From the NCBI RefSeq assembly GCF_014280965.1, contig NZ_JACODZ010000005.1, positions 434,001 to 498,000 of the forward strand: a stretch of DNA of 64,000 nucleotides, read 5' to 3'. The stretch comes from Echinicola salinicaeni (GTDB lineage Bacteria; Bacteroidota; Bacteroidia; Cytophagales; Cyclobacteriaceae). Position 1 is the first letter of the stretch, and every line of letters begins with the position of its first letter. The notes beneath the pieces were generated by a model that saw only the letters and a program-made list of their open reading frames with translations, did no database searches and had not been told where the DNA came from. Positions 1-8,827 of the stretch are shown here, one piece after another. The position numbers and the translations under genes were made by a program.

Positions 1-884
1 CTCGTTACAGTAGGTGTGTTGAATTTGAAAAATTCATTATCATCAAAAGCAATCACGGCCATATCTTCAGGTATTTTTATTCCTAACTCCTTCATTACTT
101 GCATTCCTTTCATTGCCAAATAATTGGTTGCAAAAAATATGGCATCAAGTTCTTTATTATTTAAAAAATAGCCTTTTAATGCCTTAGCAGCATCTAAAGA
201 AGAATATGAGCCAAAGGGAACTTTCAATACTTTGGGGCTGATTCCCAATGTTTCACACATTTGATCATAAGCCTCTTTCCTGTCCTGCATTTGAGATTGA
301 TTACTATCTAAAGTAACAAATCCAATTTCTTTCAATCCATTTTCCAAAAATAAATCCAAACCTTGCTTTGCACCCTGAAAGTTATCTATCACTACATGGC
401 TGCATTCCACATCGGGTAGATACCTATCAAACAGGATCATTGGATTTCTGTCATTAGACAATTCCTTTATTAACTTTGGATCCATTCCTACTGGAGGTGT
501 CAGGATGTACCCATCAACTTGTAAATCCTTGAAAACCCTGATCAATCCCATGGTCTTTTCCGGATCATTATTCGTACTACTATAGATGATTTTATAACCA
601 TCTTTAAATGCCTGATCTTCAATAAGCTTAGCAATGGTAGCAAAAAAGGGATTAGAAATATCCTCTACCATAAAAACAATAATATTGGACTTTCCTGTCC
701 GTAAACTTTTTGCCAGCTGACTGGGATAATAGCCTATTTCTTTGACATAAGCCTGAACCTTATCTATTAATTTCTGGCTAATTCTATTTTCTTCCGCCTT
801 GCCATTCAGCACAAACGAAACTGTTGTGACAGAAACATTTAGCTCCTTGGCTATGGCTTTTATAGAGTGTTTTTTCTTTTGCAT
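1..884 (-). CDS. LacI-family transcriptional regulator (C-terminus cut by window edge)
   Basis: DNA-binding repressor or activator of the LacI/GalR family, cytoplasmic, expected to respond to a sugar. The ATG is at 884-882 and reads MQKKKHSIKAIAKELNVSVT: a LacI-type helix-turn-helix (about residues 6-50) ending in the hinge-like YYPSQLAKSLRTG. A periplasmic-binding-protein-like effector domain follows, with IIVFMVEDISNPFFA, GYILTPP and the IAFDDNEFF segment near the visible end. About 294 residues are present; the family usually has 330-345, so roughly 40 C-terminal residues lie outside. It sits downstream of a susC/susD pair on the same strand, behind a terminator-like hairpin and its own -7-like box, so it probably regulates that pair and perhaps itself. 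The effector cannot be read from sequence. Confidence 0.93.
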   Translation of the reverse strand, partial: MQKKKHSIKAIAKELNVSVTTVSFVLNGKAEENRISQKLIDKVQAYVKEIGYYPSQLAKSLRTGKSNIIVFMVEDISNPFFATIAKLIEDQAFKDGYKIIYSSTNNDPEKTMGLIRVFKDLQVDGYILTPPVGMDPKLIKELSNDRNPMILFDRYLPDVECSHVVIDNFQGAKQGLDLFLENGLKEIGFVTLDSNQSQMQDRKEAYDQMCETLGISPKVLKVPFGSYSSLDAAKALKGYFLNNKELDAIFFATNYLAMKGMQVMKELGIKIPEDMAVIAFDDNEFFKFNTPTVT

Positions 885-905
885 TTGCGGGATTTATACT
901 AAGCA

Positions 906-931
906 AAATGGCTCATAAAATAGCGCCATTT
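906..931 (-). promoter_or_regulatory. Inverted repeat in front of the lacI-type gene, possible operator
   Basis: AAATGGC (906-912) and GCCATTT (925-931) form perfect 7-bp arms around a 12-bp centre, ending 22 bp upstream of the regulator's ATG. With the -7-like box at 947-954 the dyad would lie just after the transcription start, a usual place for autorepression. The operator role is inferred. Confidence 0.35.
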
Positions 932-946
932 GAGTTTGTTAAATAC

Positions 947-954
947 CAAATATA
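947..954 (-). promoter_or_regulatory. Candidate -7 box of the LacI-family gene
   Basis: On the minus strand the sequence reads TATATTTG, a full match to the Bacteroidota -7 consensus TANNTTTG. No good TTG box is present 19-21 bp upstream, so the promoter is weak or needs help. It would give the regulator transcription independent of the upstream susC/susD genes. Confidence 0.35.
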
Positions 955-1004
955 ATCTATTTTCTGAAAAATTAAAGAGACTTTCCCATCTAAGCTTATA
1001 TGTT

Positions 1005-1041
1005 CATAAAACAAAAGGCCATTCAGAAGAACAGCCTTTTG
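1005..1041 (-). terminator. Terminator-like hairpin after the first susD
   Basis: CAAAAGGC (1012-1019) pairs perfectly with GCCTTTTG (1034-1041). On the minus strand the hairpin is followed by a T-rich stretch. It lies 22 bp beyond the susD stop and separates it from the LacI-family gene. Confidence 0.6.
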
Positions 1042-1062
1042 CAATAAGAATCATAATTGAAA

Positions 1063-2610
1063 TCATTCTACATCCCACCATATTCTGGTAGTATAAAGAT
1101 CCAGGCCTTGTCTTGCCACCGCAGCATTATAACCTTCAGGATTATTGGCTGCTTCAGAACCTGGATATCTCAACCTTCTTGGAATAGTTCCATTGGTTTG
1201 ATTTCCAGGATAATTTACAGGCGTCAAGACAGGAAAACCAGTCCTTCTCCAATTGGCATAAGCCTCATATTCATTGAGTAGAGTTGCAGCCCAATATTGT
1301 TCACCCAATATCCTGTCCCATTCGGCACTGTTATATGGATTGGCAGCCAAATAAGCCGCTATATCTGCATCAGCTATTTCAAGACTGGCATCATAGACCA
1401 TATACTGTTTCATAGCAGCTGTAACACCAGCATTATAGTGATCTACTGCATTACCGGTTGCCCAGCCTTTTTCAATCGCTTCTGCTATTAGAAATTCTAC
1501 TTCCGCATAGGTCTGAAAAACCATGGGAGATTCTCTTAATACAAACAGCGGATTGATTCTACTGTAATCATCTCTTCTTGCAGAAGAAGTATATAAAGGA
1601 TCGAAATTTTCAATGGTGTTACCATCATAGCCATTAGGAAGTCCCATTGGTTCTCCTCCGTTCCTAACCCAACTCAACTTTTCCAAACGTGGATCATCAC
1701 CTGCGATCATCCAATCTACAAAAGTCTTACTAAGCACGCCTTGGTCATCATTGGTATAGTTTGTTCCGTCATAATTAAACACATCGCCTATACCGTTTCG
1801 GTTAATACCAGCTGGCCCATCAGTATGTGAGATATAACAGATATCATCATTACTGGTCATTACGCCACCGGCAATAGCCTTTCCAACGTATTCTTGGGCT
1901 ATATTCGGGGCCACATTGCTCATTCTCATTCCTATTCTTAACATCAAGCTATGCGCAAATTTTCTCCATTTGTCCAAATCCCCGCCATAGATTAAATCTT
2001 GACTTCCTGGATTAATCTGAGACTCATCCAATAGCGCCACCGCCTCCTCCAATTCATTGGCTAAATCAGGATAAATTTCCTCCTGAGGATCATAAGTTGG
2101 GAAGAAGTTTTGATCAATAAATCCCTTACCAGCATCAAAATAGGGAACATCCCCATAGATGTCAGTTATTCTTTGGAAAGCAAAAACTTTCCAGATCCTA
2201 GCAATAGCATGGTAATTGACATTTGAACCATCATTCCCCTCTTTCGTGGGATCTGTGATATCTGCCAAATTCACCAAATCCTTCACATAATTTACATAGG
2301 CCCTATCCCATAATGCAGCGGAATAGGAATCATTGTGCAAATATTTATCCCCTACCCAATAGGTAGCTAAAGCAGCAAAATGTTGAATCATCACAGACTG
2401 AAAAATCATCACTGTTCTCCAGTTTTCATATCGCTCGCCAGAAGTCTGAAGCTGTGTATAGGCCAAAATAAAGCCCGGGTCAATCTCACTAGCAACTCTT
2501 GGGTCTACATTAAGCTCTGCTAAATTATCAGTATTACAGGCATTGAAGGACACCATAAGCATGAGGCACAAAGCTGTAATTTTTATATATATCGTCTTCA
2601 TTGTTTTCAT
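1063..2610 (-). CDS. SusD/RagB-family nutrient-binding outer-membrane lipoprotein
   Basis: Surface lipoprotein that captures glycan or other nutrient pieces and passes them to the partner SusC channel. The 515-residue product begins with a lipoprotein signal (lipobox SFNAC, Cys25) followed by NLAELNVDP, the segment typical of the SusD-like_2 (PF12771-type) branch rather than the classical RagB branch. The C-terminus carries LNEYEAYANWRRTGFPVLTP and RRLRYPGSEAANNP, both usual for that branch. It follows its SusC by 17 bp, so the two are co-transcribed. A second in-frame ATG lies three codons in (2601). The ligand is unknown: no glycoside hydrolase lies beside it in the window. A LacI-family gene downstream is the only clue to regulation. 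Confidence 0.9.
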   Translation of the reverse strand: MKTMKTIYIKITALCLMLMVSFNACNTDNLAELNVDPRVASEIDPGFILAYTQLQTSGERYENWRTVMIFQSVMIQHFAALATYWVGDKYLHNDSYSAALWDRAYVNYVKDLVNLADITDPTKEGNDGSNVNYHAIARIWKVFAFQRITDIYGDVPYFDAGKGFIDQNFFPTYDPQEEIYPDLANELEEAVALLDESQINPGSQDLIYGGDLDKWRKFAHSLMLRIGMRMSNVAPNIAQEYVGKAIAGGVMTSNDDICYISHTDGPAGINRNGIGDVFNYDGTNYTNDDQGVLSKTFVDWMIAGDDPRLEKLSWVRNGGEPMGLPNGYDGNTIENFDPLYTSSARRDDYSRINPLFVLRESPMVFQTYAEVEFLIAEAIEKGWATGNAVDHYNAGVTAAMKQYMVYDASLEIADADIAAYLAANPYNSAEWDRILGEQYWAATLLNEYEAYANWRRTGFPVLTPVNYPGNQTNGTIPRRLRYPGSEAANNPEGYNAAVARQGLDLYTTRIWWDVE

Positions 2611-2627
2611 AATTTTGGAACCTTCAA

Positions 2628-5600
2628 TTAGAATTTCACACTTAGGTTAAAACCATAACTCCTCGTCTGAGGAACACCATACCACTCTAGTCCCTGTCCA
2701 TTGGATGAACTATAAGTGGACTCTGGATCTATATTATCCACATTACTATGGATCAACCAAAGGTTTCTGGCAATCAAGGATAAACTCACACCAGTAAAAG
2801 GCGTATCCCTCAAAAGGCTACTTGGAAATACATAACCCAAAGAAACCTGTCTTAATTTGATATAATCAGCACTGTAAACAAAGTACTCAGTAATGGAAGC
2901 TAAGCGGCTATAATAGTTCTGGACAGTAGTGATACCCTGGTTATCCGGATCGCTTGCGGCAATCTCCCAAGTGGTAGGAACACCACTTTCATCAACACCA
3001 GAAATGGTCAAGCCATTCTCCCTGCCTTCCAAGGTAGCCTTATGCATACCGTTGGAATAAGAGTTGGCATTGGTACCTGAAAATAGAGAACCTCCAAACT
3101 TAAAGTCTACCAAAAATCCTAAGGTAAAGTTATTGAAGGCAAAATTGTTATTCCATCCACCGGCCCATGGCGCTACTCCATCACCCAAATAAAAAGCTCC
3201 AGTCTCTTGTACGGGAAGTCCATTGGCATCATACACTTTTTCGCCGTCTAAAGTCATGTGTTTCAAACCAACAATCACACCATAGCCTCCTTCCATGTAC
3301 ATCTGGGTTTCTTCATCCACATAAGGAATTCTGTGCTGTATACTCGCTCCACCACCTCTTGGCGATTCCACGGAAAGCACTTTTGAATCTCCAAACAATT
3401 GATCCACATCATTTTTATTATAGGAGAAGTTCAAGCTCGTATTCCATCTCAGCTGACTACTCTCCAAAATAGATCCAGTCACCAATACTTCATGACCCGA
3501 ATTGGACACCTTACCTACATTTACAGTAGCGTTTCCATATCCAGAGGTTTGTGAAATGGTCGCTTGGATAATATCATCCCTCGTCTCCCTATTATAATAG
3601 GCATAATCTATACCTAAACGATCTTCAAAAAACCGAATATCTATACCTACCTCAAACTCATTGGTCCTCAATGGCTTCAACTGACTATTAGGCACACTGG
3701 TCTGATCGATTCTACCCAATGCTGCACCATTATGCCCCTGACCAAATAAACTATAATTAAGTATTAATTGGTAGGGATCGGTACCTCCACCAGCTCCTGC
3801 CAAAGACGCTCTTACTTTACCAAAGGAAATCCAATCAGGTAATTCAAATGCTTCCGAGAAAACAAAACTAGCCCCAACACTTGGGAATAACAGATCATTG
3901 GAGTCAGTTGGCAATGTAGAATACCAGTCATTTCTGGCTGTAGCATTTATGAACAATAAGTCCTTATAAGAAAATTCTGCTGAACCATACAGCGAATTTA
4001 TCCCAAATTCCCTGATACTGTAAATAATGGATTGTTGTCCACCATTTGGCAAAGTATGTAAGAAGGGTACATTGAAGTTCGTGGCCCGACCACCAAGGAC
4101 CTCATATTTATTGGTCATCGTACTTCCTCCTACAAATGCGCTGATGCCAAAATCACCCCACTTATGGTCAGAACCTAACATCCAGTCCATATTAATTTCT
4201 CTTACCCGATGTTCTTCCTCATTTAGGGCACCCAATTGAATATAAGCAGTACCATAAGGCTCGAGACTTCTTCTTCTAGAAGTATAAAAATCCGAACCTA
4301 TCCTACCTTGCAAATACAGCCAATCAGTGAAATCATATCTTGCCATCGCTGAGGCAATTACCCTGTCCCTGATATTAGAATTTTCAAATTGGTAGGCAGC
4401 CCAATAAGGGTTTTGGGTAAAGGTATTATCGACATACTGAAGCTCGTAGCCATCAGGCCTTGCCCCCAGCTTGTTGGGATCACCCTTCAAATCCAATACA
4501 TTGATACTTGGAGGCAAGACAGAAAGTGTTGCATTTCCATTACCAGGTGCATCAGATAGTCTAGCTCGATTGGTTACATCTTCTCGAGAATATTGAACTT
4601 TAGCAGAAAGGGTTAATTTTTCAATATAATTGGCATTAGTAGACAAGGTAGCTGTTTGCCTATTCATGCCCGAATTAGGAGTAATTGACTGATTTCTCAA
4701 ATCGGATACTGAAAACCTAAAAGTCTGTTTGTCATTACCACCGCTCAAGGCAACGGTATTGGTCCAAGTAGTTCCTGTTCTGTAGTACCTGTCAAAATTA
4801 TCTCCAGCATAAACATAGGGGCGCTGCTCACCATCAAATTGATAAACCATCGATCCATCCAATTGACCTCCCCAAGCAGAATTACCATATAAAAATCCTT
4901 GCCCTGCATTAGCTGGTTTTAAGCCAGCATTACCATGTCCATATTCACGTTGAAAATCAAATCTATTGATAATCCTATCGGCCGTGAACTGGGAATTTAC
5001 TTCTACCCCTATTCCTTTTCTATTTACCCCTTTCTTAGTGGTAATCAGTACAACACCGTTAGAAGCCCTGGAACCATAAAGTGCGGCTGCAGTATTACCT
5101 TTAAGCACACTCATGGACTCGATATCATCAGGATTTATACTTGTCAATCCATCTCCCCAGTCAACACCACCCCACATACCTGCACTTCCTAACTGGGAGT
5201 TATCCATCGGAACCCCATCAATCACAAACAAAGGCTGGTTTTGACCACTCAAAGAAGAATTACCTCTAATAACTATCCTACTGGAACCAGCAACACCTGA
5301 TCCAATATTACTTACATTTACCCCGGCAACGCGACCCTGAATTTGGTCTCCCAAACTTATTTCCCGGGCTTCAATCAAATCCTCTCCACCTACTTCAGTC
5401 ACTGAATAGGCCAAGGATCGTTTTTCTTTGGCAATACCCAATGCGGTCACCACCACCTCTGATAAATCCGCTAAATCTTCCTCTAGCGTCACATCAAGGC
5501 TGCTGCGATTACCTACTGTAAACTGTTGGGATATATAACCGACAAATGAAAATTCAATTACCGTTTCATTGGTAACACTTATGGAATACCTACCATCAAG

Positions 5601-5768
5601 GTCTGTCACAGTACCCGTATTAGTAGCTGTATTCCGGACATTTACCCCCGGTATGGGTTGTCCATCTGAGGAGCCTATCACGGTTCCACTCAGTACTCTA
5701 TCTTGCGCCTGGACTTCCAGGTTGATCATTAGTGCCATAGAAAATATGGCCAGTAAAATTTTTCTCAT
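2628..5768 (-). CDS. SusC/RagA-family TonB-linked outer-membrane transporter
   Basis: TonB-dependent outer-membrane channel that imports the ligand held by the SusD partner. The 1046-residue product has a signal peptide (residues 1-22, ending VQAQ), a carboxypeptidase-regulatory-like domain (about 24-110, with GQPIPGVNVRNTATNTGTVT), and a plug domain (about 115-225) containing LFVIDGVPMDN, SVLKGNTAAALYGSRASNGV and VLITTKKG, all SusC hallmarks. The rest is a 22-strand-type barrel ending in NLSVKF. Length is normal for the family. Translation probably starts at MRKILLAIFSM. Only susD follows directly. Upstream lies a 1.36-kb gene-free stretch; a -7-like TATCTTTG (minus strand, 6041-6048) could start a long leader, but this is weak. 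Confidence 0.94.
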   Translation of the reverse strand: MRKILLAIFSMALMINLEVQAQDRVLSGTVIGSSDGQPIPGVNVRNTATNTGTVTDLDGRYSISVTNETVIEFSFVGYISQQFTVGNRSSLDVTLEEDLADLSEVVVTALGIAKEKRSLAYSVTEVGGEDLIEAREISLGDQIQGRVAGVNVSNIGSGVAGSSRIVIRGNSSLSGQNQPLFVIDGVPMDNSQLGSAGMWGGVDWGDGLTSINPDDIESMSVLKGNTAAALYGSRASNGVVLITTKKGVNRKGIGVEVNSQFTADRIINRFDFQREYGHGNAGLKPANAGQGFLYGNSAWGGQLDGSMVYQFDGEQRPYVYAGDNFDRYYRTGTTWTNTVALSGGNDKQTFRFSVSDLRNQSITPNSGMNRQTATLSTNANYIEKLTLSAKVQYSREDVTNRARLSDAPGNGNATLSVLPPSINVLDLKGDPNKLGARPDGYELQYVDNTFTQNPYWAAYQFENSNIRDRVIASAMARYDFTDWLYLQGRIGSDFYTSRRRSLEPYGTAYIQLGALNEEEHRVREINMDWMLGSDHKWGDFGISAFVGGSTMTNKYEVLGGRATNFNVPFLHTLPNGGQQSIIYSIREFGINSLYGSAEFSYKDLLFINATARNDWYSTLPTDSNDLLFPSVGASFVFSEAFELPDWISFGKVRASLAGAGGGTDPYQLILNYSLFGQGHNGAALGRIDQTSVPNSQLKPLRTNEFEVGIDIRFFEDRLGIDYAYYNRETRDDIIQATISQTSGYGNATVNVGKVSNSGHEVLVTGSILESSQLRWNTSLNFSYNKNDVDQLFGDSKVLSVESPRGGGASIQHRIPYVDEETQMYMEGGYGVIVGLKHMTLDGEKVYDANGLPVQETGAFYLGDGVAPWAGGWNNNFAFNNFTLGFLVDFKFGGSLFSGTNANSYSNGMHKATLEGRENGLTISGVDESGVPTTWEIAASDPDNQGITTVQNYYSRLASITEYFVYSADYIKLRQVSLGYVFPSSLLRDTPFTGVSLSLIARNLWLIHSNVDNIDPESTYSSSNGQGLEWYGVPQTRSYGFNLSVKF

Positions 5769-6128
5769 GAATTATTGGGTTATGTTAAGGTTAAGATGTA
5801 ATAATCACTTGCATAATCAAGTTCAAAACAACAATGTGTTTTTCCGGGTGCACTGAGGTGGGTAGTTAAATGTGCTGGGTAATCTTAACTGGGGTAAACT
5901 TTAGAAATACTTCTTTTATTTACTATCGCATACATCCATTAACGATTTTTTGACCTTCTTGGATGTGTCCTAATAAATATAGGAATTTCAATCAAAACAC
6001 AAAACATATGATCTGTAATTTTACAAAATCTGTATATCCGCAAAGATACCAGTAGCTTTTTGTAAATAAGATATTCTTTCAGTAAGAACACAAAAGTGCA
6101 AAGAAACGATATTTTATTCCATGCAAAT

Positions 6129-6209
6129 CTGTCTTCCGCTAGGTAGATCTGTGGAATCTCCCGATAAATCTGGACAGGCTGTGAGAAACAAGTTTACTGG
6201 TGTAATAAC
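6129..6209. repeat. Dispersed short repeat, copy A
   Basis: The left end (6129-6147) matches 18 of 19 bases of a site at 35069-35087. The right part, from about 6161, aligns loosely with 6315-6385 (shared landmarks AATCTCC, CAGG, GAAAC and ACTGG-GT). These look like decayed members of a family of short non-coding elements. No transposase or clear target duplication is seen. Confidence 0.45.
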
Positions 6210-6310
6210 GGATAATCATATTACGAAAAATAAGACAAGACAAATCCTAATTCGAAAAATATAGAAAATTCAATTAATCAAATACCTTAACCTAATCTTC
6301 ATTCAACAAT

Positions 6311-6385
6311 TGCCCAAGCTCCGGGAAATCTCCTCCGCGGGAAGGGCAGGCCTTGGGAAACCAGATGACTGGCGTGAAAATAATC
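6311..6385. repeat. Dispersed short repeat, diverged copy B
   Basis: This shares ordered landmarks with the right part of the 6129-6209 element (AAATCTCC, GCAGGCC, TGGGAAACC, GACTGGCGTGAA) and is locally more GC-rich than its surroundings. The alignment was made by eye and is imperfect, so membership of the same family is tentative. Confidence 0.35.
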
Positions 6386-6427
6386 CAATATTAATGAATT
6401 TAACATTTTTAACGTTCTTGCATTAAC

Positions 6428-6482
6428 CCGTCTTTATCCCCTAGTTAAGCCGTGTTTATCCCGTGTTTTAGCCGTGTTTCTC
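6428..6482. repeat. 11-bp tandem repeat, five units in phase
   Basis: Five consecutive 11-bp units start at 6428, 6439, 6450, 6461 and 6472: CCGTCTTTATC, CCCTAGTTAAG, CCGTGTTTATC, CCGTGTTTTAG and CCGTGTTTCTC. The last three share CCGTGTTT exactly. The phase is perfect and there is no spacer, so it is not a CRISPR. Function is unknown. Confidence 0.75.
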
Positions 6483-6624
6483 TTATTAGAAACTTAGGTT
6501 TGTCTTAGGGTCATCTTGGGCTTGCCCTCACCTTAATTCCTAGAATAGTAAGGGAACATACCCTCCAGTATTTTAGCTATAAGAAGCTTGAGCCCCCTTT
6601 TTCATATCACCATGATAGGGCAAT

Positions 6625-6653
6625 CCCCCTTCAACTATAAAGGAGTTGAGGGG
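6625..6653. repeat. GC-rich inverted repeat
   Basis: CCCCCTTCAACT (6625-6636) and AGTTGAGGGG (6644-6653) pair with one bulge around a seven-base loop. It resembles short hairpin repeats scattered in Bacteroidota genomes. It could also act as a transcript-ending hairpin, but no adjacent gene ends here and there is no T tract. Confidence 0.4.
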
Positions 6654-7131
6654 CTGATTTGATTTTTCGAATGATTTGGGCATTAGATTGTTCAGATAAG
6701 ATTTTCTTTCCTATACCTGATTTCGATGAACCCATAGGCCTTAATTCTCACCATGTAAATTTGTAGCATTGGACTTATAAAGAAGCATTCTGAAGGAACA
6801 GCTACATCCTAAACGCTCCAATTATTCCATTTAGTTAGGTTAAACAACCTATTTACTTGTAGGGGAACACATTTAATAACATGATTATAAATTATTTTTT
6901 CTAGAAAAAACCAACGCAAACTGACCATTAAAACTATTTAGTAACCAAAATGCAAAAGCATCCTATTGATAACTTCAAAAGTTTGGAATGGTTTTGGCAT
7001 TACACCTTACAAATCAATTCATAAACAAAAAAGTTGAATTAACTATGTAATAATTACATAATATCATCAAACCCAAAAATTCTACCAAACCAACTTTACT
7101 ACCTCAGATTATTAAACTAAACCACAGAGTT

Positions 7132-8439
7132 ATGAATAAGCAGAAACTAAATAAATGGTTGGGTGTATCCCTTTTGATGTGGTTAACAATTACAATTGTA
7201 AGCCCAAATCAAGCTAAAGCAGAAGCTCCTATTGGAGTATCATTCCAGGTATTTTACGATCAATTATCCCCACATGGTGATTGGGTAGAAGATGCTCGAT
7301 ATGGGTATATATGGTTGCCTTATGTAGATCAAAACTTTCATCCTTATGGGACAAATGGACACTGGGTAATGACCGAGTATGGAAACACTTGGGTATCCAA
7401 TTATAGCTGGGGATGGGCCCCTTTTCATTATGGAAGATGGCTATATGATGATTATTACGGATGGGCATGGGTTCCTGGATACGAATGGGCTCCTGCTTGG
7501 GTAAGTTGGAGAAATGGTGGCGGATATTATGGTTGGGCACCTTTAGGCCCAAATGTTTCAATCAGTGTAAATATCGGGATTCCTAGTTTTCATTGGGTAT
7601 TTGTTCCTCATAGAAGATTTACCCATAGACATGTATACCGATACTATGCCCCTAGAAGGAATATAGTGAATATATACAACCGCACGACTGTCATCAATAA
7701 TACGGTGATTTATAATAACCACAAATATATAGGTGGACCCAAAAAGCATCATATCGAACGATACAGTAGAAGAAGCGTACCTGTTTATCGAGTGAATTCC
7801 AGTCGTAGACCAGGAAGAACAAATGTCAGCAGGAATGTGGTAAACGTTTACAAACCACAAGTAAGCAGAACTTCTGGGAACAATAGATATAGCATCAAGC
7901 CACGAAAAATCACTAGTCGTCAAAATGCAAGAGTCAATAGAGCAAAATCTATTAGAGGAAACGCTGCTGTCAGAAGCAATAGAAATAATACCAATTCCAG
8001 AACCTACAGAAGCAATAATACAAAAAGAACTGCTTCTCCATCTTCTACTTACAGAGGTAATTCCTCAGGTCGATCTGGAAACACTTATTCCGGAAAACCC
8101 AAAACAATAAAAGCAACTCCTTATCCAAATAGCAGAACTAACAACAAGGTAAGAAGTTCTAGAAGTACATACGAATCTAAAAGAAAGACCTATTCTGACA
8201 GAACCAAGGCTACAAAAGCTAGCCCAAACACAAGAAAAAGAAATAGTCCAAGCAGGGTATCAAGTCCTTCAAAAACAAATAGGCAAGTAAAAAGCCAACC
8301 TTCTAGAAGTAGAACTTCTGTAAGCAAAAGTACTCAAATCAGAAGAGCTCCTGCCACAAGAAGCAGTTCTAGAAGTTCGAATACAAGTACCAATAGCAGA
8401 AGGTCCTCAAGTGGCAGTAGAGGCCGTTCAAATAATTAA
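7132..8439 (+). CDS. Exported DUF6600-type protein with long Arg/Ser-rich tail
   Basis: Function unknown. The 435-residue product has a signal peptide (residues 1-30, ending QAKA). An aromatic domain at about 38-140 is built from repeated W-x-P/WAP units (HGDWVED, GYIWLPY, GWAPFHYGRW, WAWVPGYEWAP, YYGWAPLGP), the pattern of the DUF6600 family found in proteins associated with FecR-like or cell-surface functions. From about residue 160 the protein becomes strongly basic and low in complexity (R, S, N, T and K), continuing to the C-terminus (SSGSRGRSNN). Such a tail could bind anionic polymers such as lipopolysaccharide, extracellular DNA or glycans; that is inference. The gene stands alone, preceded by the repeat-rich gap and followed by a strong terminator. 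Confidence 0.85.
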   Translation: MNKQKLNKWLGVSLLMWLTITIVSPNQAKAEAPIGVSFQVFYDQLSPHGDWVEDARYGYIWLPYVDQNFHPYGTNGHWVMTEYGNTWVSNYSWGWAPFHYGRWLYDDYYGWAWVPGYEWAPAWVSWRNGGGYYGWAPLGPNVSISVNIGIPSFHWVFVPHRRFTHRHVYRYYAPRRNIVNIYNRTTVINNTVIYNNHKYIGGPKKHHIERYSRRSVPVYRVNSSRRPGRTNVSRNVVNVYKPQVSRTSGNNRYSIKPRKITSRQNARVNRAKSIRGNAAVRSNRNNTNSRTYRSNNTKRTASPSSTYRGNSSGRSGNTYSGKPKTIKATPYPNSRTNNKVRSSRSTYESKRKTYSDRTKATKASPNTRKRNSPSRVSSPSKTNRQVKSQPSRSRTSVSKSTQIRRAPATRSSSRSSNTSTNSRRSSSGSRGRSNN

Positions 8440-8476
8440 TTGGTGAGAAAAGATTAATGTTAGGTGATAGATTATT

Positions 8477-8509
8477 AAAAGCTTGTCAGATGTTCTGGCA
8501 AGCTTTTTT
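8477..8509 (+). terminator. Rho-independent terminator
   Basis: AAAAGCTTGTCAG (8477-8489), loop ATGTT, then CTGGCAAGCTTTTTT. The stem is 13 bp with one G-T pair and runs directly into a T tract, 38 bases after the stop of the DUF6600-type gene. Confidence 0.88.
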
Positions 8510-8761
8510 CAACTAAAACTTAAAATACAAATTTCATCTATCACAATGGTCTTTTTATAAAAGGACTATATTTAAGGTATTTGATATCCAGTAAAATATA
8601 GCCTTAAAACACCTTCTAGGGGCATCTAATGCAATTAATTACAGAATTCCTTCAAAATAATAATCCATATTGTATCACCACAAGTACCAGATTTACAGGA
8701 ACAAATCTATCACAGCCAAAATTCAATCCTATTTATAAGGTTAAATCTCTTGGTCAAAATC

Positions 8762-8791
8762 CTTGAAAACTAAATAATCTCCCTATATTCA
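8762..8791 (+). promoter_or_regulatory. Weak promoter-like pair before the histone-like gene
   Basis: A TTG near 8763 followed about 20 bases later by TATATTCA (near 8784) matches the Bacteroidota pattern TTG-N19-21-TANNTTTG at six of eight -7 positions. It would leave a leader of about 30 bases. Tentative. Confidence 0.3.
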
Positions 8792-8827
8792 CGTTTTTAA
8801 TAGCATAAACTTAAAAAATTTAACACT

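Larger units (their letters stand above)
5769..7131. other. Gene-free, repeat-bearing intergenic stretch between divergent genes
   Basis: No credible reading frame exceeds noise in these 1.36 kb between a susC (minus) and a DUF6600-type gene (plus). It holds two diverged copies of a short dispersed element (6129-6209 and 6311-6385), an 11-bp tandem repeat (6428-6482), and a GC-richer inverted repeat (about 6625-6653). The remainder is AT-rich and must carry the divergent promoters, which I could not place confidently. Confidence 0.6.
8440..8827. other. Intergenic stretch with terminator and weak promoter
   Basis: The left end holds the terminator of the DUF6600-type gene. The right end holds a weak TTG...TATATTCA promoter-like pair before the histone-like gene. 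I see no coding frame or structured RNA in the middle 250 bases. Confidence 0.5.

Noticed and set aside
6428-6482. CRISPR array
   Set aside because: The units are only 11 bp and abut without spacers, and no cas gene is present.
7558-7923. 121-codon open frame on the minus strand
   Set aside because: Opposite the DUF6600-type gene, whose signal peptide and Trp-Pro repeats support the plus frame.
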